From Limnomonas spitsbergensis (taxonomy: Eukaryota > Chlorophyta > Chlorophyceae > Chlamydomonadales): a DNA stretch of 64,000 nucleotides. Below the pieces are notes generated by a model. It ran no database searches, had not been told where the DNA came from, and saw nothing but the letters and a program-made list of their open reading frames with translations. A program made the translations under genes and the position numbers. Position 1 is the stretch's first letter. Each line of letters opens with the position of its first letter. Location: the NCBI GenBank assembly GCA_037349105.1, contig JAYJMM010000004.1, positions 1,949,001 to 2,013,000 on the forward strand. The letters run 5' to 3'. Shown here piece by piece: positions 11,601-23,500 of this stretch.

Positions 11601-14600
11601 CGGGAGGAACTGGAAATTAGTGTGAGGGAGGTGATTACAGGGTTTACCGCAGCACGACCGCCATGCGAGGACCCAGGTGTAACCAGGTCAAAGAGTGATT
11701 TACTGCCGCATGGGGTATGGGTTAAGGGTTGAAAAAACAATGGGGGTGACCACAAAGGCAAGTTAGGAAGAGGAAGGGGAAATAGACTTGCACTTTCCTG
11801 AAATGAAACCCGGCAAGGCAATCTGCAACCATGCAGCAGGTCACCACAGCACACAAACAGAGGCATCGCTGCTTATTTATACCGCAACAGCAACTGCCAA
11901 TGATATACTTATCGAAATCCTGACCTAAAGTCACAGGCGTGGGGTGCATCAAGCCCTGCTGCTTGAACTGCCGGCCATTGGCCAATCAAGGCCAGGTCTC
12001 AAGGGTCACAGGGGTGGCTCCACCACGACTGCACTTCCTGGAAAAGAGAGGAGGGAAGCCCCCATTACCAACTCGGAGCATCAGAGCTGAAGGCATATCC
12101 CAATATGTGGCCTAACAGCCAAGCTGCCACCAACCCCTGGGCCAGGCTTAAGCAGCTGGCCCAACTCACTGTAAGGATCTTGACAACATGCGAAGGACGT
12201 TCCCCAAACCCGGATCCTTTAGTATAACTGGTGAGGACGCTTCACTCACGCTCTTGATGTCCTTCATGTTGTATATGACGAGGATGTCCTCTTCTGGCAT
12301 ATGAAGCCACTGGAAGTGGGGAGGCGCGGCGGATTAGCAAAGACAGACAGAATACAGGTAGGCAGGCGGCCAGATAGACAGGCAGGCGGCGGGAATGCGG
12401 TCAGCAGATTTGGGGCATTCCCATCCGCACCATTTGACGTTGTCACCATCAGTCAGTGTGGGACCCAGGCAAGGCAGGCATCACCTGTGTCTCCCTAGGG
12501 CAGCTTCTGTTGATGTGTGGGGGAAGTATGGACCTGTCGGCAGCATCCCCCACATTGGGTACTTATGCAAACATGTACGAGGAAGCTGCCGGTCGGTGTA
12601 ACGAAGCTGACGGTGGGCCATCTGTCATTGCACCAGGAGTCCAGTGCTCCGCCCTACCCTGGGCCCCTGGGCCTCAGAGATCAGAACATGAGCGGTCTCT
12701 CGCACCAACCGTGAGTAAGGACGTCAACAGCAGATGGGGGATAGTCTGTTTCGAGCGGCCATGGCCACGCTGCAGCCGATCAAACAGCTTGCCATCGCAC
12801 CTGCTTGAGAGCATCCACCCATTGGCCCCTTAGCGACGATGGCGTGACAATGAGGGCGGGCCACTCATCTTCATAGCACCTGCACCACACAGGTACGGGT
12901 GAAGCATCAAGTTTAAACCCAATTATAATTGAAACATATTTACACATGGGACCAGATTTGTGCCTCATTGTTGACCTCACAAGTTTTACCACAAGTAGAA
13001 TAGCTTATGCACCGCACCGGGATACCGTAGATTTTGATTTACCTCTCTTATAAATAACGTTGTTTGGGGTTGAGGGATCCATAAATATAATCATTCTTGA
13101 TAGTCGACACCAGTTTTAGTCATTACACGATTTTTTGTTTTGTCGATAATTTGCCCTGAGGGCAGCATTAAAAGAATTTGTTTTTTCATACCCAAGGGAA
13201 GGCAAAGCAAATCTGCGGTATACGGTACATACATACGGTATGGATTACATATTTATATCTGTGAAGAAATGGGCTCTGCCAGCCTTTGTATCCAGTGCCC
13301 AGCCCGGGTCCATACCTGAGGAGCGCGCAGCCCTGCACCGTCTTCCCGAGCCCCATTTCGTCGCCAATGAGCACCCTGCCGCCGCGCCTGAGTGCGAACA
13401 GGACGCCCTCCCGCTGGAACTGCATCATGCGATCGTCCAGGCTGGGCAGGCCCTCTGAGGGCGTCTGCTTCAGCCCCTCGTACCTACATAGCAAGAGGCC
13501 ACGCCACATTTGCACATATTATATAGATCAATAAATGATATATATGCGATATACTTTACATTGGCGGGGCATGTAAAGTATATTGCCGATGTCTACACAT
13601 GTGCCTGGGGCTTGTAGGGGTTATAATGTTTGTCCTGAGGCATGAAGCAGGCTGTCAAGCGGCTGTTGAGCCGCCTCCAGTCAGGTGATCAGGCAGTCAC
13701 ACATGCAGGTGGTGCATCTATTCTTGCCCATGACCTCGGCCTTATGAATGTGCGTCAGCGTGCGCTGGAGGAGAAACCAGTTTCCTTTCTATATAAGAAG
13801 CTCTGCAACCGTATGTGTGCTGTCATGGCCGAATGCTGCAAAGCATTAGTGTTTGACTAAAATAACAGGGTGCATGCCGCACCAGGTGTGGAGCCCACCG
13901 CTGCAGACCGGAACGTCACAGAAATACAGCTCATGTGCAATACTAGCGCACCTGGGCTGATTTTCTGTGTTTGTGTCTCAGGTTTTCTAGGGTTGGGCGG
14001 CCGGCCTTTTTTTTGTAAAGTCCAAGCAAAAGAATACTAAAAAGGCCCTAGCGGCCCCAAGCGCTCAACTTGGGTCTCACCAGGTAAGGTGCCCCCACTG
14101 CAAATAATATGGCGGTATGCAACCCACCTGCAGCTGTCGTCCCTCTGCTTCAGGTTGAGCACCTTGATAACAATGTCCGGCAGGGGCTGCCAGGTGACCT
14201 TCAGGCCTGCCACGCGCTCCAGGGCATTCTTGGCAGTCTAGGATCGGCAGCACCACACACACACACTAAGGCAAGAAGTTAATGATGTTACACCTCTGGG
14301 CCATGCTGAAATGGAGCTCGGCCACGTCGGCAACAATGCAATGTGTACACGCAACTGCAGTTTGGTTGCATGAGGCAAGGACCTGGGCAGGGTGCTGCAG
14401 CCATCTCGGCTACCGCGGGCCAGGGCTGCCAGATTGGAACACCCAGGAGGGACAGGCCTGAGGATTTCATTCATGCGCTCACGACCCTGGGCTATATTTT
14501 GCCTACATGCCACATGGGCCGTCATCAACACACATCCTTTACTCCCTTCTGCTGGCCATCACAGCAATTTTCAGGAGCAATGCCCTTGAGGCCTCCCATG

Positions 14601-17291
14601 GGCTGCACAGGGGAGGTTGAGGTCTTCACCAGTGCGGGATCTGAACATACAGCCTTTTAGAACATGTTGCCCTCTGTAGAGGAGGGTTGTATGGAAAGAG
14701 CGTCGGACATGATATTCGCCGCATGACAGGATAGTGAGCGCTTGCCTGGTAAGAGGTAAGAGGAAGCATCCAGGCCCGGCGGTTGTCGTCGTAATTGGCT
14801 CCGCATATGCCCCTGCACAGCAGCGTAGGCAGCATACAACACGCAGAGCGTCAACGTGAGGAGATTTGCTGCTGGCCTGCCCGCCAGTCTGCCTATCTAT
14901 TCGTTAGCTGGCTGGCAGTCCCCATGTCTGTTTGTCAGTGGGGACATGAGGTAGTCACTTACAAAACCAGACAATCGAAATGCCAGGCAGGCGTGGATCA
15001 GCTGATCATGGAGCTCAACACCCTTCAAGGGATGTTGGGGATTCCAAAGGGGTGGTCTGGCAGCTGCTTCACAAGCAGCAGCAAAGAGGTGGAGCAGGGG
15101 CGATGATGCACTTTCATGACAATCCCCAAGCCTCCTTGCTTCAAGCAACAGGCAAATCCTGACATACAGCCTACTCCTGACATGTCTGCTTCAACTACTT
15201 CGGGAATGGGTTAACGGAGGAATGACCAAGGCGAAGCACTCAGTGGTCTGGGCGGGGAGGAGGGAGCCGCTCATCCCTGAAGGCCTGAGGCACTGGGCCC
15301 ATGCAGGCTGCTCTGGCTGCTTGATTGAGACACTGGGCTGGAACCTCTGGAAGCTTCTGGAAAATATAATCACATTTGCTGGATGTGGAAACGCACACCC
15401 CAGACCTTGGACCGAAAGAGCCTCCCGCGTTGACGTCAGCGGCCTCTGGCAATGCAGCCCTCGTTACCTGAAGGCTTGTGACACGAGGTCATGGCTACCG
15501 ATCTTGATGCTGAAGAGCGCATCGTGCTCGAGACTTGCAGTTGCAGTGTACTGCAACACGTGTCGAGGCTTGGCCACAGGGGCAGCAGCCACTGGGCCTC
15601 TCCCCGCCAATGCACCTGCAGCATGGCCCTCAGAGGGGGGAGCGCCCGTATCACTGCTCCCCCTCGCAAACTGTGGGGCCTGCCGCTGCAGCTGCTGTTG
15701 CTGTTGCTGCAGCTGCTTCTGTTGCTGCTGCATATGCAGTGGTTGCTGCGAATGCTGTTGCTGTTGTTGCCATTGCTGCTGTTGCTGCTGTTGCTGCTGT
15801 TGCTGCTGCTGCTGTTGCTGCTGCTGCTGATGATGATACTGCTGCGGATACTGCTGGTGCTGTTGCAGCCCCAGATGTTGCGGCTGCAGCTGTTGCAGCC
15901 CCCCTCCGGCTCCAGCTCCTCCGGCTGTTCTCACAGCCACGCCCTCCCTTGCCCCTAAATACGCGCCGCCCTGCTGGGGCCCAGCCACGGCAGCAGGCAT
16001 AGGAGCAGTGTTCCTACACCGCCTTGCGCTCCCATCCTGTAAGCCCTGCTCATTGCCCCAAACCTCTTGAGCGGATGCAGGCTCTGTTTGACCAGTGGCC
16101 GAGCCTCTGAAAGGGGCGGCCCACTGCGGGTGGGCGGTGACTGACTGAGGGGGCCTGACTGTCGAGGCAGCTGAGACCGTGCTGCCTGCTGAGCCAGTGA
16201 AAGAGCCAGAGCCCTGATCCCTGATCCCCACTCGCTGCTGTGGCTGCGGCGGTGGTGGTTGCGCCTGCCACTGCTGTGCCTGCCTCTGCTGCTGTTGGCT
16301 TGGTTGTTGCTGCGGTGCTTCTGCTCTGACTCCTGGCCCAGGCCCTGAGGTTCCTCTGCCGCTCCACTCCAAGGGAACAGGCGCCTGGAGAAGTGAGGCA
16401 TCGCTCCTGGATATATCCCCGGTATTGATGGCTGTAACATGCATCTTGCCTGTCGCTGAGAATTTATCGAACGTGTCAGGTGCGGGACACTCAGGCTGTG
16501 GCAACATACAGCCCCCCGGAGCGGGCAGTCCGGGTGCGGTATGATGCTGTTGTTGCTGCTGCTGCAGAAGTGGAGCGGAGCTAGGCGGCTGTTGTTGTTG
16601 CTGTCGCTGCGGATGCAGAGCAGAGGTAGGTGGCTGATAGAATGACGCGCTAAACACATGGCTGACCAGATGCAGCGCAGATGCTGCTTGCTCGACCTGC
16701 CTCGACTTCTGCTGCTGTGCTGTGGGGTGCCGTGCAAGGCCTGAGGAAACGAGCTGACCAAGACCTATTCCGGACCCTGGCTGGGCGGTGACGTGGCCAT
16801 GCCCTTGAGCAGCATGACCATGCTGTGTGCTGCATATTGTTGCTGCTGCTACTGAGTGGATCCTGTCCTGCAGGTACACGCCTGAAATGTGGCTCCCATA
16901 GCCTTGAAGGTTGGTAGGTCCTTGGGGCTTGATCAGCCCCTGAAAGTGTGAGCAAGACTGTTGATTTTGAGCCAGAAGACGTTTGCAAGATTTCAAAGCA
17001 TGGAACTTGGCCATTCGCACCTGATTAGCGGTAAGGTCTGCAGACCCGTCACCGCTGGACTGACCGATACTTCTCGCAGTGTCTGCGTGCTCGATGCCTT
17101 TTGCCACATTCAACTTTGCCTGCCAGTTGTTGACATCGAATTTTAGTATTCCTGGACAGCTTGCAGCAGCCGAACCAGAGACTGAATCGAAATATAGGAA
17201 ATACAGGAAATCAGTACCAGCTCACCCAGTGGTCGCGACAAGCAGCATCGACGTCGATACTAGCGAACAAGTCGTCGTCGTCATCAGTCAT
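5633..17291 (-). CDS. SMARCAL1: SMARCAL1/HARP-type annealing helicase (SNF2 family), about 20 exons
   Basis: SNF2 ATPase that in this family rewinds RPA-coated DNA at stalled replication forks. Exons seen: 17291-17226 ([15 protein letters not shown]), 17119-15468, 15056-14963, 14237-14138, 13483-13316, 12879-12801, 12309-12250, 11568-11446, 11367-11257, about 11054-11011, 10599-10486, 9791-9692, 9472-9384, 8882-8790, 8282-8196, 7711-7547, 7097-7002 and 5980-5633. Phases agree except around 11054-10599, where 20-40 residues are probably missing. The second exon is Gln/Pro-rich and ends in the HARP motif [15 protein letters not shown]. Then come motif [10 protein letters not shown], motif II DEAH ([12 protein letters not shown]), motif [56 protein letters not shown], and motifs [15 protein letters not shown] and [11 protein letters not shown]. 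The 115-residue tail after the helicase contains QASIVQFL. Loss of the ZRANB3 zinc finger/HNH and presence of HARP favour SMARCAL1 over ZRANB3. Confidence 0.92.
6005..6140 (-). repeat. LINE 3'-end copy in helicase intron
   Basis: Holds the dispersed tail motif (ttacacctctgggtcctgct, then a GCTCAGCTGCGTGGGCGCC-type core) followed by a long purine-rich run of AAAG/GGAA. The same order of elements occurs beside the LINE coding fragments at 47160-47290 and 48070-48240. It lies between the last two helicase exons. Confidence 0.6.
14285..14335 (-). repeat. Short LINE-tail copy in helicase intron
   Basis: The stretch with cctctgggccatgctgaaat followed by gctcggccacgtcggcaa matches the tail family and is nearly the same as 51182-51232. 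Only the tail core is present; no coding part of the element is attached. Confidence 0.55.
15675..15850. repeat. CTG/CAG triplet tract encoding polyglutamine
   Basis: Interrupted (CTG/TTG)n on the plus strand reads as CAG/CAA on the coding minus strand and gives one run of about 20 Gln plus several shorter Gln runs in the helicase N-terminal region. The purest part is about 15775-15830. Long ORFs called in the other frames here are shadows of the triplet repeat. Confidence 0.9.
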
Positions 17292-17524
17292 GGAGACACG
17301 CACATTACCATGAAACTGCGCCCGGCCATTTACAATTTGATCTCTATCGGCTACTTTTTGAAATGGCTCAGCTACAACTCAAATGCAACTGTCAAGTGTG
17401 AATAGGGAGTTCCCCGCAAAAGTTGACGTTAAAGAAAGGGTTTGAGCTCAAACAGCCAGGCTCGACATTTTTACACAGGTACTTCGGTAGCCAGGACACC
17501 GTGCACTTTGCTTTCAACATTTGA

Positions 17525-17995
17525 ACTCCCCGAGCACCAAAGCTATGACCGGTAACAGTAACCAGGGCACCACGGAACCTTTACGGTACCACCTCGACCA
17601 CTCAGCCACTCAGGAGGTGCAGTGTTCGGTAATACTTCAACATTCGGACACTCAACCAGATCAGATGCAATATTTTTTTAACAGGAATTTAAAAATGAGG
17701 ACACCATCCAGCCTATTTTTAATGTGAAAGCTCCCCTGGCATCAAAACCATTACCAGGAACTAGGGCACCATTGTCACACTGGAGGTGCTGTTTCCAGTG
17801 ACACTTCAATATTCAAACACTCAACCAGATCAGATGCAATATTTTGCATACAGTAAATTTGGTCATGAGGATGCATTTAGTTTCTGTGAAGACATCAAAA
17901 ACTCTCCTGGCACCAAAGCGCTATTACCAGGAACCAGGGCACAGTCTCTTAACACTGAGGAGGTCAACCAGACAAGATGTATTTCATAATGAGCT
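17525..17995. repeat. Three diverged tandem units of about 170-207 bp
   Basis: Related blocks start near 17525, 17732 and 17903. Shared landmarks are accaaagc-type starts, ccaggaac(c/t)agggcac, gaggtgc, and cactcaaccagatcagatgc followed by aatatttt (17648 and 17818; a weaker third at 17965). It lies just upstream of the helicase start and is not coding in any convincing frame. Confidence 0.65.
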
Positions 17996-18475
17996 TCTCC
18001 ACGATCTTCTTGTGCTGCCCCTGACGGTACCAAGGGTCCGATAGTTCTTCCAACAGGGTCTGATCCTCCCCGCATGTTGGAGCTGCTCGATTCTTCAATC
18101 CTAGAAATGGTATATGAACTCAACCTGCAGCATCACATGATGATAGCATCAAGGGTCTCATAGTGCTATAGGAGGACTGTTGGCAGAGAGGCAGCCATGC
18201 AAAATGTTAATCAGTTCAGGCTGGCCCTCTCGCCATGACCAGCAATCCCAATGCCAAACACTTGCGGCGGGTGAAAGTGCAGGAATGTAAGATTTGTACC
18301 TCTTGATTCAGGCAGGCTAGTATTACAATGAAATCTTCTCTCCTACTCCATCTGTGCATTTACTAGGCTCTGCCTGATTCTTGCTAAGAGGAAATAATTT
18401 TCCATCGCTTGCTCTGAGACAGAATGCACTTATAATGTTGAAGTGCCGGTGGATCGTCGATTCATTGTACACAGC

Positions 18476-21400
18476 CTACGTTGCTCTGCTTGGTCTCACC
18501 CCGCTGGAAGGTGAAGATTTGACCTCAATGACTGGCTTTTCAGGTTCCGGAGGTACCTGCTCCAGCGGCATGGGGGCTGCTTCCGGGGCATCAGCCGCCG
18601 GCAGGGCCATTGCCGCCTCTGTTATATCAGGTCCAGACTGCATTTCTGATTCAAATGATACCATGCTGAATTCTTCCGTTGATTCCGAGACGGGCTGGTC
18701 CGTGGCGGCTGTGACGGTGGGCACAACGGGGGCCGCGGAGCTAGGCTGCTCAGGCACCTCGGGGCCAAGCTCGGGGGTGACGGCTGACGCAGCAGGAGCA
18801 GAGGTGGCAGCACTGCCTGATGGCACACCTCCTTCAGCCTCTTGTGAAGGAGCCGAGCTGATGGCAACTTCCAGCGGCTCTGAGCCACCAGCTGCAGGGG
18901 TGGTGGGTAGGAGTGGAGGGTCAGGGTTTCGGGTTTGAGGACGATGCTTGAAGCCCCCGGGGACGGCCGCGTGCAAGACTGGCTTCCTTGTCCAAGGCCG
19001 AGCCCCATGGGCTTGCCCAATCGCAGAGCATCAAAAACATTCAATGCTGTCACTGAGGGGGAGATCTGAAAGCACCTCCAGTGCATGCCATGAGCTGATT
19101 GCCTGGCCAGGTTGCCTGGCCTGGTTGAGGGGGAGAAGGGGGATATTTCAGACATTTCGGGCACAACAGGTTCCGTTTGACAGACTATCCTCTTCAGGTG
19201 GGTTTTAAATCAAATTCATATTACAGACCTCAGTGGTGTTAGTTGGGAATCCAATCCACTGGTGAGATGGCCATAACTCTTGCACCTCACCTGGGGGGAG
19301 ATCTGAAAGCACCTCCACCGCATGCCATGAGCTGATCGCCTGGCCAGGTTTGACATCAATGGTGCAGTTTGTGGTCGAAGCTGCAGGCAGTACAAACCAG
19401 TGCACCCTTGCAGTCTGTGAAATACACTGGGCACTCAATTATGCCGATTGCACGTAGCCAGACAACTGAGGCAGAAATTAGACGTAGCCGGTACCTCTAT
19501 AAGGGACACCTGTCATATGGCCGTCTTATATTTGTACAGCAAACCCTGTTCTTCGAGCCCAAGGGCATTCATGACTTCAACCCTATGTACAGCCATTCAT
19601 GGCCTTGTCCCAATCGGCCCAGGGGTGGCATCCTGGCCGCCTCCAACAGGTGGTTTACTGGTTTGGTGCTTGACAGCAGTAAATGCTGCTCTGTCCATGG
19701 GGCACAGAGGTGATTTAGGGTCCACACAACTTCTGAGACCAGGAACGGCGGGCAAAGCGGCGGCATACAAGAAACGGTGGCCGAAAGAAAGAATGCAGCA
19801 GCATGTAGGACCACGTGACAGCATGTGCTTGTCAAACAGGTAGCAGTGGATTAATCATCTTACATAAAGCCCACTCAGGACCATTCACTCACACACTCCC
19901 CCTAATTAGGACCAATCAATCACACAGCTGCCTCTCAAGCAATATTCCCTTGTACACTATTCTCACTGGGAGCATTCGCTCACACACTTACACCCTGTCT
20001 GACCATTCACTCACACTATTCCCCTCTGACCATTCACTCACACACTTACCCCTGTCCGACCATTCACTCAATATACTTACCCTCCTCAGGGTCATTCACC
20101 CAGCCGAGAAATTCCCCTTTATCTGTGATTTGGATATATTTGAACTCAGCCGTGGTCCCAGTTTGCAGAGGCACGACCACCTGCCACGAGTCTCCTTCAG
20201 TCCACTACATGCATCCAGGCACAAGATGTCAATGAACGACCTGATGGCATGACTCTATAGAGTCTGCAAGAGATTGCCCTGGCTTTCTTGGTGCTAATGC
20301 AAGGTGTGGAGCTGAACAGGAATCAGAATGGTGGATCAGCCCAAAGCCCACAAGGCTCTGCGGGGAGCAGGTTATCGATATGCTTATAACAGTGCATACC
20401 CGCTGGGCCCCGCTGAACGCCGGCCGCGTGGGGCTGGTAGGAGATATCGTATGCATAGGACCTTACGGATCAAGGGCCCTCAACGGTCGATATTTGAATA
20501 GTTATTCACAACCATCAGCAGTGTGACACCAGTTAGTGCGCAATGCGCATGGCAGCGCCAATGGGAACTGATAAGCAGGGCGCCAATGCAACCTAAATTA
20601 AAACAGAGCTTGACAGATGTATGAGAGTATGATATCTCCATGAGGATGGTCTTCTGGCATGTGTGCTGTACCGGTACCGGTACATTTTTGCCTGGTATCT
20701 ATCTTGCTCTGCTCTCTGCAGCATGGGCATGTTTTGAGTGGATAGGAGGACACAGACCGTCATTAGATTGACACCAGACCGTCTCGTACTAGTTATATAT
20801 AGATATACTCATATCTACACTTGTTTCGTTTGGCAGGCAGTTTGTACCATCTACTATCTGCAGTGTAAGGTTCATCCCCGCACGAGTCTCAAGCTGCCCA
20901 GATCAGCCCAGCCCTACCCAGAAAGACTGCTTACTGCTTACTGCTTACTCAGCCCCTTCCCAGGGATTTTGCAATGCCTTAATGTCTTTGCCCCCTTATC
21001 AGAAAAGAATCAGTGATGCGCAAGGATGGACCTGGGGGAGGGTAGCGCAGGGGCAATCCTGAACAAATTTCTGCTACATATATGATAATGTGTTTGTCAT
21101 GCGCACCTCCATTGGCACCGCTTTGCTCATGTCCCAACCTCCAAGCTGCAAACAAACACAAACACATGTTCTGGAAAATCTGGAAGATCACACACATTAC
21201 GAGTACAATTGATCTGCGTTGCCAGGCACGATCAAGTATTTGCTAGCTTTAGAGGGCAGTCACTCACCCTCTTATGTCTGTGTATCCCACTGACGTGCGT
21301 CCTTTTCGTTCAGGGTGCTCAATAGATTCAGGATTAGGCTCCAGCCATAAGCAAGCCCACATGCCCCATGCAGGTGTCTCCACACCTTCAATGTGCACTG

Positions 21401-22112
21401 CGTCCATTTCCATTTTCATACCTCATGGACTCCACCCACTACTGCATACTGCTGTCCGAATTGGCAATGACGTTGAAGGCGAAACATGACTGGGGCAGTT
21501 CCCGCATCAGGGCCTGTACCACGGGACACAGATGTCAGTGACAGTGAGTCATTGGCAGAGCCGAGTCTGCAATCATCATCGTAGCAAATGTAATGATCTA
21601 GGACCTTTCATGCCATGCAGTACAAAATAAAGTCAACCTACCGATACTTAACATTTGCATGGCCCTTTTGCTGTCTATGACTACATCGTATGCACCGCCT
21701 GAAGTCCTGCCCCTAGTTCCCCATACACCAAATGAGTCCTCCCTAATAACTGTCCTCAAGCAGATATGTTTAATTCTAACCAGTGAGCCCGAAAGCTGTA
21801 AATAGTGCCTTGAGGACGAGCCGCTCACATGCAATAGTGTCTGGAGCCTCTTGGAAACGCCGGATCACTGCGCAGGGAATTTAGAGTAGCAGGAAGTAGG
21901 CATGTGGGCTCATGATTCTTGATCAAATGCCTTAGCCTGAGGTATGCCAAGGCTCAAGGCAAGCGATTCAAACTTGCTACTGTGAGTCCTGACTTACCCC
22001 GCCTCTTCTGAGCCATGATGACATGTCCTGCTGGTGAAGAGGCATGGCCATTGCTGGTGGACATCAATGTTGACGAAGTAAGGGCCCGAGAGAGAAGCAA
22101 CCTCTGCTGCAT
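18476..22112 (-). CDS. CBM20 starch-binding-domain protein with putative plastid leader
   Basis: Exons 22112-21998, 21489-21422, 21145-21107, 20204-20100 and 19414-19291 join in perfect phase; a sixth begins at 19052 (V-TALNVFDALRLGKPMGLGL). The N-terminus MQQRLLLSRALTSSTLMSTS looks like a plastid or mitochondrial leader. Residues about 39-125 form a CBM20 module: VMFRLQRHCQFGQQYAVVGG, LGGWDMSKAVPM, WTEGDSWQVVVPLQTGTTAE, FKYIQITDKGEFLGW, matching the family pattern GxWD...W....V.LP.G...EyKy....G...W. A last exon ending at the stop at 18476 encodes an Ala/Pro/Ser/Glu-rich tail (VPSGSAATSAPAASAVTPEL, EEFSMVSFESEMQ). How the sixth exon joins this tail is unresolved; an acceptor near 18889 has a good pyrimidine tract. 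CBM20 binds granular starch or malto-oligosaccharides; no catalytic domain is visible, so a scaffold or regulator role is possible. Confidence 0.75.
19052..19115. repeat. Partial duplicate of the fifth CBM20-gene exon
   Basis: A block of about 50 bp (gagatctgaaagcacctcca, gcatgccatgagctgat, gcctggccaggtt) is nearly identical to 19296-19350, which is coding. This copy spans the acceptor used by the sixth exon, so the duplicated exon end (reading SSWHALEVLSDLP) now serves as intron plus splice acceptor. Confidence 0.75.
19870..20099. repeat. Imperfect tandem repeat, about 30 bp, in CBM20-gene intron
   Basis: Repeats of gaccattcactcacacactt separated by ccct-type spacers. On the coding minus strand each unit reads GTGAATGGTC and GTAAGTGTGTGAG, that is, splice-donor-like. 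The array starts exactly at the real donor of the exon ending at 20100. Confidence 0.75.
20390..20450 (-). repeat. LINE-tail subfamily copy in CBM20-gene intron
   Basis: Holds gtgcatacccgctgggcccc, gctgaacgccggccgcgtgg and ggctggtagg, matching copies at 50180-50250, 50400-50545 and 63945-64000. Confidence 0.55.
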
Positions 22113-22739
22113 GATGAAGGTCCTGTATTGGCGCCGTTGGGAAGTCGGCCGGAGAATATCTGCTCAAGCGGCGAAAAACTCGCTCGGCAGCAAATCTCGG
22201 AATGTCTCGTGTCGTCGATCGTAAAACCAGAGGGTTGAAGTAAGGATGAGTCAGGTCAGGGTGCGAAGTCGTTTGCACAAAAACTTGGAGAGTGTAAATG
22301 TGGATTGAAGCCCTAGTCGTGTTACCCTTATCAAGAAATGAAAGGCCGTCACGCTTTGAAAGGCCATAAATTGATCCATGTCAGTCCAGGATTTGGAAAG
22401 TACGGTGGTAAGTTTTTCCCGGCTTTTCCCGGCAGGCTATGCACATTGGCTTATATAGCTCCATTCTGACCCCCAGGTTGCAATTATTTTGCTTCAACAG
22501 GGTGGTGGTGGCCAGTCACATTTTATGACGGTAATTTGGGCACAATTTAGCAATGCGATGACACCTTTACTAAGGCCCATGTGGCCCAAAATAAATACAA
22601 GCTACTTGTAGCAGTCTGGGGTAGGGCCTCATTTACTGGAGAAAGCAGGCTCATACATGCCAATCTGTCGTAGCAAAATAATGACATTAAATCTTCAGGC
22701 CCTGCCTTTTTCTGCACCCTGGCTTTTCCACAATTTTGT

Positions 22740-22800
22740 CTTCATCCCCCCTCCCCCAACTGAGCAGGTGTGTGCCCACGCGGCTGAGCCTGTCTCAGCA
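22740..22800 (+). repeat. LINE 3'-tail fragment
   Basis: Pyrimidine-rich lead-in, then gtgcccacgcggctgagcct, the tail core in plus orientation. Short and diverged. Confidence 0.45.
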
Positions 22801-22854
22801 TATAGCTCAAGATGCAACTCCCTAGTGAGGTTTATGAAGTTTTACCGGTCCAGC

Positions 22855-23085
22855 AGGGTATTACATTTAATGCATGGAATAGGTGCCCAAACAAAAACAG
22901 TTGTAGCACAAAAAAATCCTCTGAAATGACCTCAGACAGCAAGCGGAAAACAGTGCTAACCCCAGGCACGCAACCACAGACAGGTCGTGAGTGGCGTGGT
23001 TATGAAGTCCATGCCAGTGGTGCAGAAGATAAGCCCCAGTCACAAAACCTGACGTGCGTACAAAGGAGTGTAGTGTATCGTCATA
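22855..23085. repeat. Solo arm related to the foldback element
   Basis: Diverged match to 46445-46640: shared order of tttaatgcatgg, gtgccc, aaccccaggcacgcaacca, agataagccccagtcacaaa, acctgacgtgcgt and acaaaggag. The partner arm is not present nearby. Confidence 0.6.
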
Positions 23086-23099
23086 AACTCATTCACCGA

Positions 23100-23500
23100 T
23101 GGGCCCTTCTGGAACAGGCTTGGCCGTGTGGGCAGCCATTTGTCTGGTTAAGAGAAAAAGGAAACAAGAGGGAAAGTGTGTGGGTGGGGGAGAGCTAAGG
23201 AATACCGGCAACGAAAAAATGCTGAAAAGGTAAGAGTGTAACCCTGTATCAAATGGGCCCCATGTTCCTCAACAGCAATTTAGGCATCGCACCTTTGCCT
23301 GCCAGGTACAACTGGTGACAGTCCGAGCCTCCATCTCAGGTACCTGCCCAACCCTGCTGCTGTAGCTACTCCTGAACGCTAGGGCATTGGAAGCAAGCAT
23401 GCACCACGTCCCCCACATGCTCGCCATCTCCCTTTGCCCAGCATCGTTTGCAGCAATGCGCCTCACGCCACGAACCACAAGGACTGCTGCGCCATCCTAA
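23100..23500 (-). mobile_element. 5'-truncated LINE end
   Basis: Begins with the tail core (gggcccttctggaacaggct, ggccgtgtgggc, tgtctggtta), then a purine run, then the C-terminal coding zone recognised by gctagggcattggaagcaag and cacatgctcgccatctccct, which is shared with 28450-28600, 47430-47500 and 48510-48590. The frame is broken. Confidence 0.65.

Noticed and set aside
15491..16002. Leu-, Ala- and Cys-rich plus-strand ORFs over the triplet tract
   Set aside because: They are reverse-strand and shifted-frame readings of the CAG/CTG repeat inside the helicase exon.
15955..16988. Extra minus-strand ORFs rich in Ser, Arg or Pro
   Set aside because: They are alternate frames of the Gln/Pro-rich helicase exon, whose frame runs to the HARP motif.
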